Numbered from the stretch's first letter, positions 1 to 7,957 are shown. The stretch: 17,717 nt of DNA from DATDCV01 sp036524155 (GCA_036524155.1 DATDCV010000094.1:1-17717), one strand, 5' to 3'. Notes: generated by a model from the letters alone, not told the origin. A program made the numbers and translations.

Positions 1-189
1 GTCAAGTCTTAAGGTGGCTTCGACTCGCCATCCGGTTAGATCCTCAAAGTCCACCAGGGGCGCGCAGTGGTCCTGGGTGCGGTTGGCCCACTCTAATTCA
101 TAGGGCCGTTTGCCAACGGTCTCGGCGGCCAACGAGGAGGACGCGGGCGATAGCGAGAGGAGGACGGCCGTAGCGATGAGCGCCTTCAT
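1..189 (-). CDS. Secreted protein of unknown function, N-terminal part only
   Basis: A minus-strand reading frame opens with ATG at 187-189 and stays open for 63 codons to the window edge, so the gene is truncated by the window. The N-terminus (MKALIATAVLLSLSPASSS, then LAAE) is a standard Sec signal peptide: a lysine at position 2, a hydrophobic core, and a likely cleavage after the Ala-Ala near residue 22. The mature start contains PYELEWANRTQDHCAPLVDFEDLTGWRVE split over about 30 residues; from memory, similar openings occur in very large secreted proteins of Verrucomicrobiota and Planctomycetota, some linked to glycan breakdown, but I cannot confirm this. The start lies 28 bp past the stop of the upstream aldehyde dehydrogenase gene on the same strand, so co-transcription is possible. 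No clear Shine-Dalgarno sequence is visible. The function is unknown. Confidence 0.7.
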   Translation of the reverse strand, partial: MKALIATAVLLSLSPASSSLAAETVGKRPYELEWANRTQDHCAPLVDFEDLTGWRVEATLRLD

Positions 190-217
190 ATTTGCCCGCA
201 GTAAAGCACTCGAGCGA

Positions 218-1624
218 TCATCCTCCCAGCAGAAAGCGATACGCGCGTTTGAGCGTCGCCAGCGAAATCCGGGGCGGTGGATAACGCAGCTTCGAGTCAA
301 ACGCGAACGAGCGGCGCATTACCGGCCGCCGGTGGCTGAAACAATCGAAGCTCGCCTTGCCGTGATAGGCGCCGAGGCCGCTGGCGCCGAGCCCGCCGAA
401 AGGGAGGCCTTGGCCGACCATATGCATCACGGTGTCGTTGAGGCAGACCCCGCCCGAACGCGCTTCGCGGAGCACGCGTTCCTGAGTTGGCCGGTCCCCG
501 GTGAACAAATACAGCGCCAGCGGTATCGGCCGATCCCGCAGCAATGCCAGCGCTTCGTCCAGCGTGGCAAATTCGAGGACCGGCAGGATCGGCCCGAAGA
601 TTTCCTCCTGCATGATCGGAGTATCCGGCGTTACTCCGGTCACGATCGTCGGCGCGAGGTAAAGGTCGGCCGCGTCGCTTTGGCCGCCCGCCGCAATCTG
701 CGCCTTGCTCAGATAACCCCGCAGCCGATCCAGGTGACCGCGATTGATAATCCGGCCGTATTCCGGGCTACTCTGCGGATCATCCCCGTATAACTCGCGA
801 ATGGCTTGTTTGAACGCTTGCGCCAGGGCGGGCGCGATGGCCTGGTCCGCCAGCACGAAGTCGGGCGCCACGCAGGTCTGCCCGGCGTTCATGAACTTGC
901 CCCACACGATTCGCCGCGCGGTCGTCTCCAGCGGCGCGTCGGCGCAAACAACGCACGGGCATTTGCCGCCAAGCTCGAGCGTGACCGGCGTCAGATGCCG
1001 TGCGGCCGCGGCCATCACGGCCCGGCCGACGCCGGTGCTGCCGGTGAAAAAGATGGAATCGAACTTTTCCCGCAGCAGCGCTTCAGCGACATCCTGTCCG
1101 CCCTGAACCACAGCGAGGTACTCCTCCGGGAATGCCGAGCCGATTAGCCGAGCGATCGCGGCCCCGGTATGTGGCGCCAGTTCGGACGGTTTGAGCACGA
1201 CGCAGTTGCCGGCCGCCATCGCGCCGACCAGCGGCGAGAACAGAAGCTGGACAGGGTAGTTCCACGGCCCGAGGATGCAGGCGACCCCATAAGGTTCGGC
1301 CCGCACGTGGCCGTGCGCCGGCCAGGCGATGAGCGGCACGCGAACTCGGCGCGGCGTCATCCACCTCGGGAGATGCCGGAGAACGTAGCGGAGTTCGCTT
1401 AGACTCGGGCCGATCTCCGTCGCGTAAGCCTGGTAAGCCGATTTCCGCAAGTCATCGTGCAGCGCGGTCGACAGCAGCCGCTCGTTGCTTTCGATGGCGC
1501 CTTCCAGCTTTCGGAGCTGCGCCAGGCGAAACTCGCGCGGGCGAGTGACCCCGGACCGGAAGAAGTCGTGTTGGCGCCGAAGCGCGGCGGCAAAATCCAT
1601 AGGATATTGCCCGCACTGTTTCAT
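218..1624 (-). CDS. Aldehyde dehydrogenase, class 3-like (ALDH3 type)
   Basis: This is an NAD(P)+-dependent aldehyde dehydrogenase of 468 aa that oxidises aldehydes to carboxylic acids, probably in the cytoplasm. The family features are complete: PWNYP with the oxyanion-hole Asn at about residue 122, the cofactor-binding Lys in VVLKPSE near 145, FTGST near 193-197, the general base Glu in LELGGK near 217, the nucleophile Cys in GQTCVAPD near 251, EEIFGP further on, and a C-terminal PFGGLGASGLGAYHGK segment. The length of about 450-470 aa and the short N-terminus fit the ALDH3 (fatty and aromatic aldehyde) group rather than the roughly 500-aa ALDH1/2 group. The frame is open upstream to 1735, but those 37 residues look non-coding and overlap the palindromic repeat, so I chose the ATG at 1622-1624. 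A later ATG at 1598-1600 is possible. The substrate cannot be read from the sequence. The truncated secreted-protein gene follows 28 bp downstream. Confidence 0.93.
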   Translation of the reverse strand: MKQCGQYPMDFAAALRRQHDFFRSGVTRPREFRLAQLRKLEGAIESNERLLSTALHDDLRKSAYQAYATEIGPSLSELRYVLRHLPRWMTPRRVRVPLIAWPAHGHVRAEPYGVACILGPWNYPVQLLFSPLVGAMAAGNCVVLKPSELAPHTGAAIARLIGSAFPEEYLAVVQGGQDVAEALLREKFDSIFFTGSTGVGRAVMAAAARHLTPVTLELGGKCPCVVCADAPLETTARRIVWGKFMNAGQTCVAPDFVLADQAIAPALAQAFKQAIRELYGDDPQSSPEYGRIINRGHLDRLRGYLSKAQIAAGGQSDAADLYLAPTIVTGVTPDTPIMQEEIFGPILPVLEFATLDEALALLRDRPIPLALYLFTGDRPTQERVLREARSGGVCLNDTVMHMVGQGLPFGGLGASGLGAYHGKASFDCFSHRRPVMRRSFAFDSKLRYPPPRISLATLKRAYRFLLGG

Positions 1625-1951
1625 TTCGCCGCCCGGCAGACAAGGACAACCGTGGCGATGCGCGGCCCGGCCCTGATCCTTAGCGAAAACCGCGGGGGCG
1701 CGCACTCCGCTGCGCGCCGCCCGGTCACCTCGCATGATCCGGCGCTCAGCGGAGTGCGCGTCCTACCTTCACCTGTCGTTGCACGTTGCCCCGCTTCGCT
1801 AAGGATCGGGGCGGCCCGGCGGAGGCCTCGCGGGGCTGGGGAAGGTGGAAATCCACATAATGTTCCGCACTTCGTCTTTTGGTTTGGTCCGGACTAGCCG
1901 TGACGCGGGCCAAAGTGAACGGCAAAGTGGTTAGTCGCGGGACCGGGGCAC
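1625..1951. other. Gene-free interval holding a palindromic repeat
   Basis: These 327 bp separate the methyltransferase stop from the aldehyde dehydrogenase start, both on the minus strand. Open frames here are GC-driven and encode nothing recognisable. The main content is the long imperfect palindrome at about 1668-1814, listed separately. The rest, about 1815-1951, shows no convincing terminator or promoter. Confidence 0.6.
1668..1814. repeat. Large imperfect palindrome (REP/MITE-like element)
   Basis: Two nested inverted repeats share one centre. The outer arms are a perfect 13-bp pair, GATCCTTAGCGAA at 1675-1687 and its reverse complement at 1795-1807, with further imperfect pairing of GC-rich bases outside. 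The inner arms are a perfect 13-bp pair, CGCGCACTCCGCT at 1699-1711 and its complement at 1748-1760, and pairing continues with one mismatch to 1718/1741 around a loop of about 22 nt. The whole can fold as a long hairpin with an asymmetric internal bulge. It lies between genes and shares the core GCGCGCACTCC with the repeat at 14680-14776, which suggests a dispersed palindromic family. Whether it is mobile, a transcript-stabilising structure or an attenuator is unknown. Confidence 0.72.
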
Positions 1952-2713
1952 TTATCGTTTCTTCATCGTCACCCCGAGACCCGACCGCTCGAGATTCAAG
2001 AACAGGGTCTCCAGTTCGGGGTTGGTGGTGATGGCCTTGACGTAGCGCGGGTCGGCCTGAGGTTGCGTCATGTTGTGGGCGACGATCAGTCCGCCCGGGC
2101 GCACCAACTTCAGCAATTGGTTCAGATAGTCCAGGTAGCCTTCCTTGTCGGCATCCAGAAACAAAATGTCGATTGGCTCTTTCAGGTCCTTGACCTTCTC
2201 GTGCGCGTCCCCTTCGATCAGCGTGACTATCTTCTCCATGCCCGCCCGCTTGAAATTCTCGCGCGCCTGGGCCGCCCGGCCCGCGTCGATTTCGAATGTG
2301 GTCATTTTTCCACCGGTTTTTTCCAGCCCCAGGCAGAACCAAATGGCCGAATAGCCGATCGAGGTGCCGATCTCGACGACATTCTTCGCCCCCGTGCTCT
2401 CGGCCAGCAGGCGCAAAATCCGCCCGTCGTCCATCGGCACGCTCAGGCTGCCGCGGCGCTGATTACGGTCCATCTCGTCCAGGACCGCCAGCACTGCTTT
2501 TTCGCGGTCGGACTTAGGCTGAATGCTGCTGGTGAAGAGGTCGGATCGCCCGCCGCGGGCGCCGGGGCCGCGACGCGGCGGGCCTCCCGGTTCCTGGGCA
2601 AACGTCGAAAATGCCAGTAGTGTGACTCCCGCCAACGCCAGCACGGCCAATCGCCGCGAGCCTCCGCGCGCTCCCGGTTTGGATCTCACCGCCCGACCTG
2701 TTTTACTTTTCAT
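1952..2713 (-). CDS. Exported or membrane-anchored SAM-dependent O-methyltransferase
   Basis: This 253-aa protein has a catechol/caffeoyl-CoA-type O-methyltransferase fold (class I, SAM-dependent). The SAM-binding glycine motif is VVEIGTSIGYS at about 112-122. An acidic residue for the ribose follows in TTFEID near 141, and FLDADKEGY near 185-193 matches the metal- and substrate-binding loop of the family. A later AHN near 212-214 replaces the more usual DN. What is unusual is the N-terminus: about 20 very basic residues, an Arg-Arg pair, a hydrophobic stretch LAVLALAGVTLLAF at 22-35, and a possible cleavage near TFAQ-E, followed by a Gly/Pro/Arg-rich linker before the domain. This predicts export or anchoring outside the inner membrane. 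The ATG overlaps the permease stop by 4 bp (ATGA), so translation is probably coupled. The methyl acceptor is not identifiable. Confidence 0.88.
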   Translation of the reverse strand: MKSKTGRAVRSKPGARGGSRRLAVLALAGVTLLAFSTFAQEPGGPPRRGPGARGGRSDLFTSSIQPKSDREKAVLAVLDEMDRNQRRGSLSVPMDDGRILRLLAESTGAKNVVEIGTSIGYSAIWFCLGLEKTGGKMTTFEIDAGRAAQARENFKRAGMEKIVTLIEGDAHEKVKDLKEPIDILFLDADKEGYLDYLNQLLKLVRPGGLIVAHNMTQPQADPRYVKAITTNPELETLFLNLERSGLGVTMKKR

Positions 2714-4083
2714 GGTTTGGGTTCTTCGGTTTGGTGTTTTTCAGTAGTTGGCTTGTTAGACGAAACCGGAGGCAGCGAGGTTAAGGCGGATCCCGGCGCT
2801 CGACGGACCGCCAGATACCACCCCAGCCAGCCGATCCCCAGAGTCCCCAACCCCACTCCGCTAGCGAGCGGTTCACGGGCGACCGTCAGGGTAGTCATTG
2901 TGAGGACCCCCGCGACGAACAATGCCGGCACCCAGGGCCAGCCGGGGACGGCCAGCGCCGGGCCTTCGCGCCGGCGCTGCCGGATCAGCCCCGCGACGGC
3001 CCCGGCGGTGCAAAGCGACAAAGTAAACCCGATGTACGTCAGCAGCGCCTTGAAGCTCGCCGACCACAGCATCAGCAGCGCGAGGATAGTCTGCAAGAGG
3101 ATCGCCTGCCGCGGCGGGCCCTGCGCCGGGAACCTGAACCAGCGTGGCAGACAGCCGTCGTCGGCCATCCGGGCATATACGCGCGGACCGGCCATAATCA
3201 TCGAGGACGCCGCCGTCGCCAGCGCGAGCCCGATCAGCACCGTCACGAAATTCGCCAAGGCGGCTCCGCCCAGCGCCTCCGCCGCGATCCGCCCCACCTC
3301 GAGCTTGCCGGCCAGTTTGTCCGTCGGCGCCGCATACACGAACACCGCGTTCAGCGCCAGGTAAACGACGGTGACCAGGCCGCTTCCCAGCAGCAGCGAG
3401 CGTGGCAGGTTCCGACCCGGTTCGCGCACCTCGCCGGCGACGTATACCGCCGCGTTCCAGCCGGAGTAGCTGAACGATACCCAGACCAATGACACGGCAA
3501 AAGCAGCGAGGGGAAAACTGCCCGAGGCGGCCGGCGTCACCGCCCGCAGGCTCATCCCGGCCCGGCACAGCAAAACCCCGATCAACACCAGCTTGAGCAG
3601 CACTGCCGCGTTTTGGAGCCAGGCGCCCCGTTGCACATGCAACGCGTGCACCGCGGCGAACGTGATAATCAGGCAAGTCCCGGTGACCGGAGGCGAGGCG
3701 AACCAGTCTTTGGTGTATTCGCCGAACGCCAGCGCGACTGCCGCCAGCGGCGCCGAGAAGCCCACCAGCAACGACACCCACCCGGCCAGCGTTCCCGCCG
3801 CCGGATGCAGCGTCCGGCCCAGGAAAATGTACTCCCCGCCCGATTCGGGAAAACGCCGGGCGAGCGCTCCATAGCTCAAAGCCCCCAGCATCGCCAGCAC
3901 CCCGCCGCCCAGCCACGCCGCCAGCACGCGGCCCGGTGTCTGCAAATCCGCCAGCAGAAAACCGCTCGTCGTGAACACCCCCGAACCGATCATGCTGGCC
4001 ACCACCAGCGCCGTCGCACTCACCAACCCAAGTTGCCGCTGTGCAGCCATGCCGGAGGTTCGATTGTTTGCGTTGGACTTCAC
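2710..4083 (-). CDS. APC-family amino acid permease
   Basis: This 457-aa polytopic inner-membrane protein belongs to the amino acid-polyamine-organocation (APC) superfamily of secondary transporters. The first helix carries the hallmark unwound substrate-binding motif SMIGSGVF near residues 30-37, followed by the typical second-helix region with ALSYGALARRFPESGGEYIFL at about 68-88, where PESGGEY is diagnostic. About twelve hydrophobic segments follow. The conserved SFSYSGWNAAVYVAGEV block near 203-219 corresponds to helix 6. The C-terminal tail is hydrophilic. The substrate is probably an amino acid, but no specificity can be read. The stop overlaps the methyltransferase start (ATGA at 2710-2713), and the start overlaps the stop of the 62-codon ORF (ATGA at 4080-4083), indicating a tightly packed operon. 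An internal Met at residue 12 is an alternative start. Confidence 0.92.
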   Translation of the reverse strand: MKSNANNRTSGMAAQRQLGLVSATALVVASMIGSGVFTTSGFLLADLQTPGRVLAAWLGGGVLAMLGALSYGALARRFPESGGEYIFLGRTLHPAAGTLAGWVSLLVGFSAPLAAVALAFGEYTKDWFASPPVTGTCLIITFAAVHALHVQRGAWLQNAAVLLKLVLIGVLLCRAGMSLRAVTPAASGSFPLAAFAVSLVWVSFSYSGWNAAVYVAGEVREPGRNLPRSLLLGSGLVTVVYLALNAVFVYAAPTDKLAGKLEVGRIAAEALGGAALANFVTVLIGLALATAASSMIMAGPRVYARMADDGCLPRWFRFPAQGPPRQAILLQTILALLMLWSASFKALLTYIGFTLSLCTAGAVAGLIRQRRREGPALAVPGWPWVPALFVAGVLTMTTLTVAREPLASGVGLGTLGIGWLGWYLAVRRAPGSALTSLPPVSSNKPTTEKHQTEEPKP

Positions 4084-4268
4084 TCCGCAGCCAGCGGTCC
4101 CGGCACCGGAAACACTTTCATCACCTCATCCCCAAGGTGATCGATGACTTTGACGGCGATGCGGCCGGTGGATGGTTTTGGGAAAGGGCGCGAGACGGCG
4201 CCGGGGAGGAGGGTGGCGACGGTTTTGCCTTTTGAAGGTTTGGCAGAGTCCTTCGGTTCGGGGGGCAT
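4080..4268 (-). CDS. Small ORF (62 aa), possibly a DNA-methylase C-terminal remnant
   Basis: A 62-codon frame starts at ATG 4266-4268 and its TGA overlaps the permease ATG by 4 bp. This is the same arrangement as the permease/methyltransferase junction and argues that it is translated. The first 25 residues are Lys/Pro/Ser-rich; the second half contains GRIAVKVIDHLGDEVMKVF, a plausible pair of beta strands. From memory, similar sequences end adenine-specific DNA methylases and related restriction proteins, so it may be a decayed C-terminus now acting as a leader peptide. That identification is tentative. A TAG lies in frame six codons upstream, so no longer protein is encoded here. There is no clear Shine-Dalgarno sequence. 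Confidence 0.45.
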   Translation of the reverse strand: MPPEPKDSAKPSKGKTVATLLPGAVSRPFPKPSTGRIAVKVIDHLGDEVMKVFPVPGPLAAE

Positions 4269-4361
4269 GGTGGGAGAGAATGAAGGCTAACGGCTAAAGG
4301 CTCAAACGTGAAACGGGATGCGTGGTCGGCATGCTCGGATAATCAGGGGTCGGGTTTAGGC

Positions 4362-5861
4362 TCATGGCTGCGTGTGAGTCTGATTTCCCGGGGGTTTTCG
4401 GCTCATGTTCCGGCCCGCTTTCTTCTCGTGTTTCGTCTCACGTTTCGTCTCAGATACTCGTTTTCCCGTTGGTTTTCGCGCATTTTTCGTCTCACCTTTC
4501 GTCTCACTCGGTGAGACGGAAAGCCGATACCATGCCTTGCGCCCAGTCCCCTGTGGGATGAAAAGGCCTTTTCTAATCAGAGCGACGACGTCCCGGTGGG
4601 CCGTTGCCCGGGCCGCCCCGGTGGCGGTCTCGTATTCTTCTCGCGTGATTCTTCCCCGCTGAGAAGCGTAGCGCACGGCCTTCAATTGCCGTTCGTTCAG
4701 CTTGGAAGCGGCTAGGCGTTCCTCCAAAGAGATGGCCCGGTGGAAGACAATTCGGAAGGCGCCGGCGCGGGATTGAAATTCCGGCTCCGGCAGCCCGGCA
4801 TCCCTGCAGTCCCTGAGCATGCGCCCGATGCCAGTGCCGAACTGCTCGATGTATTTGATAAGGAAGAAGGCATCAGCGAGGAGCTTGTTCCGGGGTTTGG
4901 ACTCGTGGGGCTGCTTGAGGTCGTCCACCGTAAGACCTTCTGGCAATCCGCCCGGATTCGATACCTCAAGCCGGTCGTCAAAAATGCGGACGATCACGTT
5001 GCCGCTGTCGGCGTAGTCACGGTGGCAGACGGCATTAATGACGGCCTCACGGACGGCATCCAGCGGGTACTCCCATCGCTCGGTGCGTTCGGGACTTCCC
5101 TCAATTCTCGCCGCCATGCTGGTATTGCGGCGGACGAAGGCCAGCGCATCCTCAACCTGCAGGATAGTGTCACCCCCGACCACCTTCAGGTCGAGAAACT
5201 CGACCTCGTTATCGCCTTTAAACCGCGCGCACCGGAGTGTTGCCTGGAGGAAGAACCGCTGCGGATTCTTCGCAAACAGCAGCAGGGCGGCGATGGTCAA
5301 TTGGCCACTGCGCAGGAGCGTTAGCTGGCTCAGGGCCGGGCCGACGGGTGTCTGCGGATCAATCTCCCACTGGCGCTCGGCGCGTGCCCGCTTAAGGAAT
5401 CGGCGCACTTTTTCGGCGTCAATGTCATCCAGCGTGGCCTCGGCGCGCACGGTTTCGTCCCAAGTCATGCCACGCGAGGCCAAATACAACTCCGCTATTT
5501 CGCCGGCTGCCAGGACCTGGTTGGTACGGCCGGATCGGCGGTAGGCGCGACCATACGCGCAGACCGGTTTGGTGGGACTCTCCGCGACCTCGACGACAAT
5601 TACGGTCTGGCCGGCCTCTTGGGAGGTCGTAATGGCCGGCACCAGCCTCGGGACAGTGTTCTGAGCGATGTCGTTGGCCAGACTTTCCAAGGTGCCCTTG
5701 CCGGTTTGTACCCCGACAATCGGGCCGGCGTCACGCACGCCTATGTAAACGCGCCCGCCCTGCGCTGAAGCGAACGCTGCACACGTTTCAACGATCTCGC
5801 GACGTTCGCCGAGGGATTCTTTCCGCTCCACGGTTTGTCCTTCGTCGGGGATCGGCTTCAT
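4362..5861 (-). CDS. RecG-like ATP-binding protein with AlbA_2 and GHKL-type ATPase domains
   Basis: This 499-aa protein has the layout of the family often annotated as 'ATP-dependent DNA helicase RecG-like' or 'Schlafen AlbA_2 domain' protein, though it has no helicase domain. Residues about 8-130 form the AlbA_2 domain (ERKESLGERREIVETCAAFA, then GGRVYIGVRDAGPIVGV and a YGRAYRRSGRTN block). Residues about 265-375 form a GHKL-like ATPase: EAVINAVCHRDY at 272-283, DDRLEVSNPGGLPEGL at 295-310, and GTGIGRM at 342-348. A winged-helix DNA-binding segment spans about 385-446. Such proteins act as regulators or in defence; the role here is unknown. The tail after residue 450 is lysine-rich with repeated ETK units. 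The ATG at 5859-5861 is preceded by a weak GGAAT. The IS element inserted about 155 bp upstream may have replaced part of its promoter region. Confidence 0.87.
   Translation of the reverse strand: MKPIPDEGQTVERKESLGERREIVETCAAFASAQGGRVYIGVRDAGPIVGVQTGKGTLESLANDIAQNTVPRLVPAITTSQEAGQTVIVVEVAESPTKPVCAYGRAYRRSGRTNQVLAAGEIAELYLASRGMTWDETVRAEATLDDIDAEKVRRFLKRARAERQWEIDPQTPVGPALSQLTLLRSGQLTIAALLLFAKNPQRFFLQATLRCARFKGDNEVEFLDLKVVGGDTILQVEDALAFVRRNTSMAARIEGSPERTERWEYPLDAVREAVINAVCHRDYADSGNVIVRIFDDRLEVSNPGGLPEGLTVDDLKQPHESKPRNKLLADAFFLIKYIEQFGTGIGRMLRDCRDAGLPEPEFQSRAGAFRIVFHRAISLEERLAASKLNERQLKAVRYASQRGRITREEYETATGAARATAHRDVVALIRKGLFIPQGTGRKAWYRLSVSPSETKGETKNARKPTGKRVSETKRETKHEKKAGRNMSRKPPGNQTHTQP
4420..4520 (-). 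repeat. Degenerate short repeats encoding an ETK-rich tail
   Basis: Within the 3' end of the ATPase gene the plus strand shows at least four copies of TTCGTCTCA(C/G) at irregular spacing between 4431 and 4507. On the coding strand they give SETKGETK and SETKRETK in a strongly basic C-terminal tail. The segment 4501-4517 is also a perfect 7-bp hairpin (GTCTCAC, loop TCG, GTGAGAC). Short in-frame repeats of this kind can change copy number by slippage. Confidence 0.65.
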
Positions 5862-6015
5862 CCGTTCATTCCGTTTAGTGGAGGCAACTCATAAAGAAAC
5901 GGTGAGCGGACTGTGAGCGGGTGAAAGGTGAGTGTCAATGGTTTTTGGAGTTCCGGCGTAATGGGTCAGTGAAGCGAGAAAGGCGAGAGGTGGCACTTGG
6001 TTTGTGGACGGCTAA
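5862..6015. other. Leader of the ATPase gene up to the IS boundary
   Basis: This stretch separates the ATPase start from the left end of the IS. On the plus strand it has three close copies of GTGAG near 5902-5933, and no coding frame I trust. Any native promoter of the ATPase must lie here or upstream of the IS on the far side. No confident -35/-10 pair is visible. Confidence 0.4.
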
Positions 6016-6032
6016 CCCGACTTTCGCTACTG
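6016..6032 (+). repeat. Left terminal inverted repeat of the IS
   Basis: CCCGACTTTCGCTACTG matches the right end perfectly in inverted orientation. The sequence immediately outside is GCTAA, repeated outside the right end. Confidence 0.9.
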
Positions 6033-6109
6033 GGAAGGGTTTTCGTGTTTTTTGAGGGGGTGAGGCTGCGAGTTTCCTAGGAAAAGAGGGGCTGTGGTCG
6101 CAAAACGGC

Positions 6110-6124
6110 GTTTGGTGCAGACCT
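6110..6124 (+). repeat. 15-bp direct repeat inside the IS, copy 1
   Basis: GTTTGGTGCAGACCT occurs 43 bp before the transposase start and again, identical, just after its stop at 7958-7972. It could be a subterminal transposase-binding or regulatory site; no role is established. Confidence 0.75.
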
Positions 6125-6166
6125 ACCCTCTTCACAACCGGCAAGCTGGTGCGGTAGCGTTGCAGC

Positions 6167-7957
6167 GTGGCAAGACCTTTTCTGCAGTGTCATCACCGGT
6201 TCAAAAACGGCAAGGATCATTGTAGCTGGAGTATTGCCGAGAAGGTGCGCACGCGTCGCGGTTGGGTGCAGCGCCATCTGCTCTACCTGGGCGAGATCAA
6301 TGACAGCCAGAAAGCAGCCTGGACCAAAGTGACCGAGGTCTTTGATACGGAACGCGACCAGACTCGGCCCTTGGCGCTGTATCCGGCGGATCGGGCCGTG
6401 CCGGCTCACGCCGCCGAGTATGGCGTGCAGGTGCGCTTAAATGAGTTTGTGCTGCGCCGGCCTCGGCAGTGGGGTGCCTGCTGGGTTGGTTGCCAGTTGT
6501 GGGAGCAGTTGCAGTTGGAGGCGTTCTGGCGGGAGCGCTTGGTCGATTCGCGCGAAGGCACTTGTTGGCCCAATGTGCTGGAGACGCTGGTGGTTTACCG
6601 GTTGGTGGATCCGGGCAGCGAATGGCGATTGCATCGGGAGTGGTTTAAGAACAGCGCGATGGCGGACTTGCTGGCGGAGGATTTTTCGTTAGCCCAGAAG
6701 GATAACCTGTATCGGTGTCTGGACAAGCTGTTGGCGCATCGGGACGCGCTCTTCAGGCATCTGCGCGCGCGGTGGGAGGATCTGTTCGGGGTCAAATTCG
6801 AAGTGCTGCTCTACGATTTGACCAGCACCTACTTCGAGAGCGACCCGCCATTCCCGGAAGGAGACAAGCGTCGCTACGGCTACAGTCGCGACAAGCGTTC
6901 GGACTGTGTGCAGGTGATTATCGCCTTGGTGGTGACGCCGGAGGGTTTTCCCCTGGCTTATGAAGTGATGCCCGGCAACACGTCGGACCGCACGACGTTG
7001 CGAGGTTTTCTCAAACGCATCGAAGAGCTCTATGGCCAGGCCGAGCGCATTTGGGTAATGGACCGCGGCATTCCGACCGAGGAGGTGCTGGAGGAGATGC
7101 GCCAGAGCCAGCCACCGATTCATTATTTGGTAGGCACTCCCAAGGGTAGCCTGACCAAACACGAGGCGGCCCTGCTGGAGCAACCCTGGCAAGTCGTGCG
7201 CGAGGGTGTCCAGGTGAAATTGCTGCCGCAAAAAGATGAGTTGCTGGTGTTGGCCCAGAGTAACGACCGAGTGAACAAGGAACGCTCGATGCGCCGTCGC
7301 CAGCTCAAGAACCTGGTCAAACGGCTCAAAGAGCTCAAGCAGATGGAGCTTTCGCGCGATGATTTGCTGCTCAAACTGGGAGGAGCCAAATCACAATATC
7401 CGGCGGCCTGGCGCCTGATGCAGTTGCGTTTGCCCCAAGAATCGGAGCCCGTCAACGAGCAGACTTTTGGCTTTAAATTGCGCAAAGACAAACTGCGCCA
7501 GGTCCGGCGTCGGGAAGGCCGCTATCTACTGCGCAGCAACTTGAATGGGCAGGATCCCGCCAAGCTGTGGCAGTTCTACGTGCAATTGACCCAGGTGGAA
7601 GCCGCCTTCAAAGACCTGAAGGATGACTTGAGCCTGCGCCCCATTTTTCACCAGTTGGAGCAGCGGATCGAGGCTCATATTTTCGTCGCCTTCCTGGCCT
7701 ACTGCTTACACGTGAGCTTGCGCGCGCGACTGCGGGTCCTGGCGCCGGGACTTACGCCGCGTTCGATGCTGGAGAAGTTTGCGGCCATTCAAATGCTGGA
7801 CGTGCACTTTCCCACGACCGACGGGCGCGAGTTGGTGTTCTGTCGCTACACCCAGCCGGAGAAGGACCATAAGATGTTGCTGACGCTTTTGGGTTGGGAG
7901 CTGCCGCCCCAGTCTCCACCGAAAATCACTCAGAAAGGCGAACTGCTTAAAGACTGA
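6167..7957 (+). CDS. IS1634-family (IS4 superfamily) DDE transposase
   Basis: This 596-aa transposase catalyses cut-and-paste movement of the surrounding element. The RNase H-like catalytic core is readable: the first Asp in LLYDLTSTYFE at residue 217, the second Asp in WVMDRGIP at 299, and the Glu in QVEAAFKDLKDDL at 478. These lie in the usual YDLTS / MDRG / Y-x-x-(x)-E-x-x-(F)K context of the IS4 superfamily. The segment GYSRDKRSDCVQVIIALVV after the first Asp is typical of IS1634. The N-terminus (CHHRFKNGKDHCSWSIAE, then VQRHLLYLGEINDSQKAAW) also matches this family as I know it. The length is normal. The chosen start is GTG at 6167-6169; no strong Shine-Dalgarno is visible, which is common in ISs. 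No frameshift or internal stop is present. Confidence 0.93.
   Translation: MARPFLQCHHRFKNGKDHCSWSIAEKVRTRRGWVQRHLLYLGEINDSQKAAWTKVTEVFDTERDQTRPLALYPADRAVPAHAAEYGVQVRLNEFVLRRPRQWGACWVGCQLWEQLQLEAFWRERLVDSREGTCWPNVLETLVVYRLVDPGSEWRLHREWFKNSAMADLLAEDFSLAQKDNLYRCLDKLLAHRDALFRHLRARWEDLFGVKFEVLLYDLTSTYFESDPPFPEGDKRRYGYSRDKRSDCVQVIIALVVTPEGFPLAYEVMPGNTSDRTTLRGFLKRIEELYGQAERIWVMDRGIPTEEVLEEMRQSQPPIHYLVGTPKGSLTKHEAALLEQPWQVVREGVQVKLLPQKDELLVLAQSNDRVNKERSMRRRQLKNLVKRLKELKQMELSRDDLLLKLGGAKSQYPAAWRLMQLRLPQESEPVNEQTFGFKLRKDKLRQVRRREGRYLLRSNLNGQDPAKLWQFYVQLTQVEAAFKDLKDDLSLRPIFHQLEQRIEAHIFVAFLAYCLHVSLRARLRVLAPGLTPRSMLEKFAAIQMLDVHFPTTDGRELVFCRYTQPEKDHKMLLTLLGWELPPQSPPKITQKGELLKD

Noticed and set aside
110..793. 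A 227-codon plus-strand frame at the left end
   Set aside because: It runs antisense to the aldehyde dehydrogenase, has an arginine-rich composition typical of GC-rich shadow frames and shows no family motif.
4420..4520. Possible CRISPR-like or direct-repeat array in the TTCGTCTCA repeats
   Set aside because: Units are under 12 bp, spacing is irregular and they lie in frame within a coding region.
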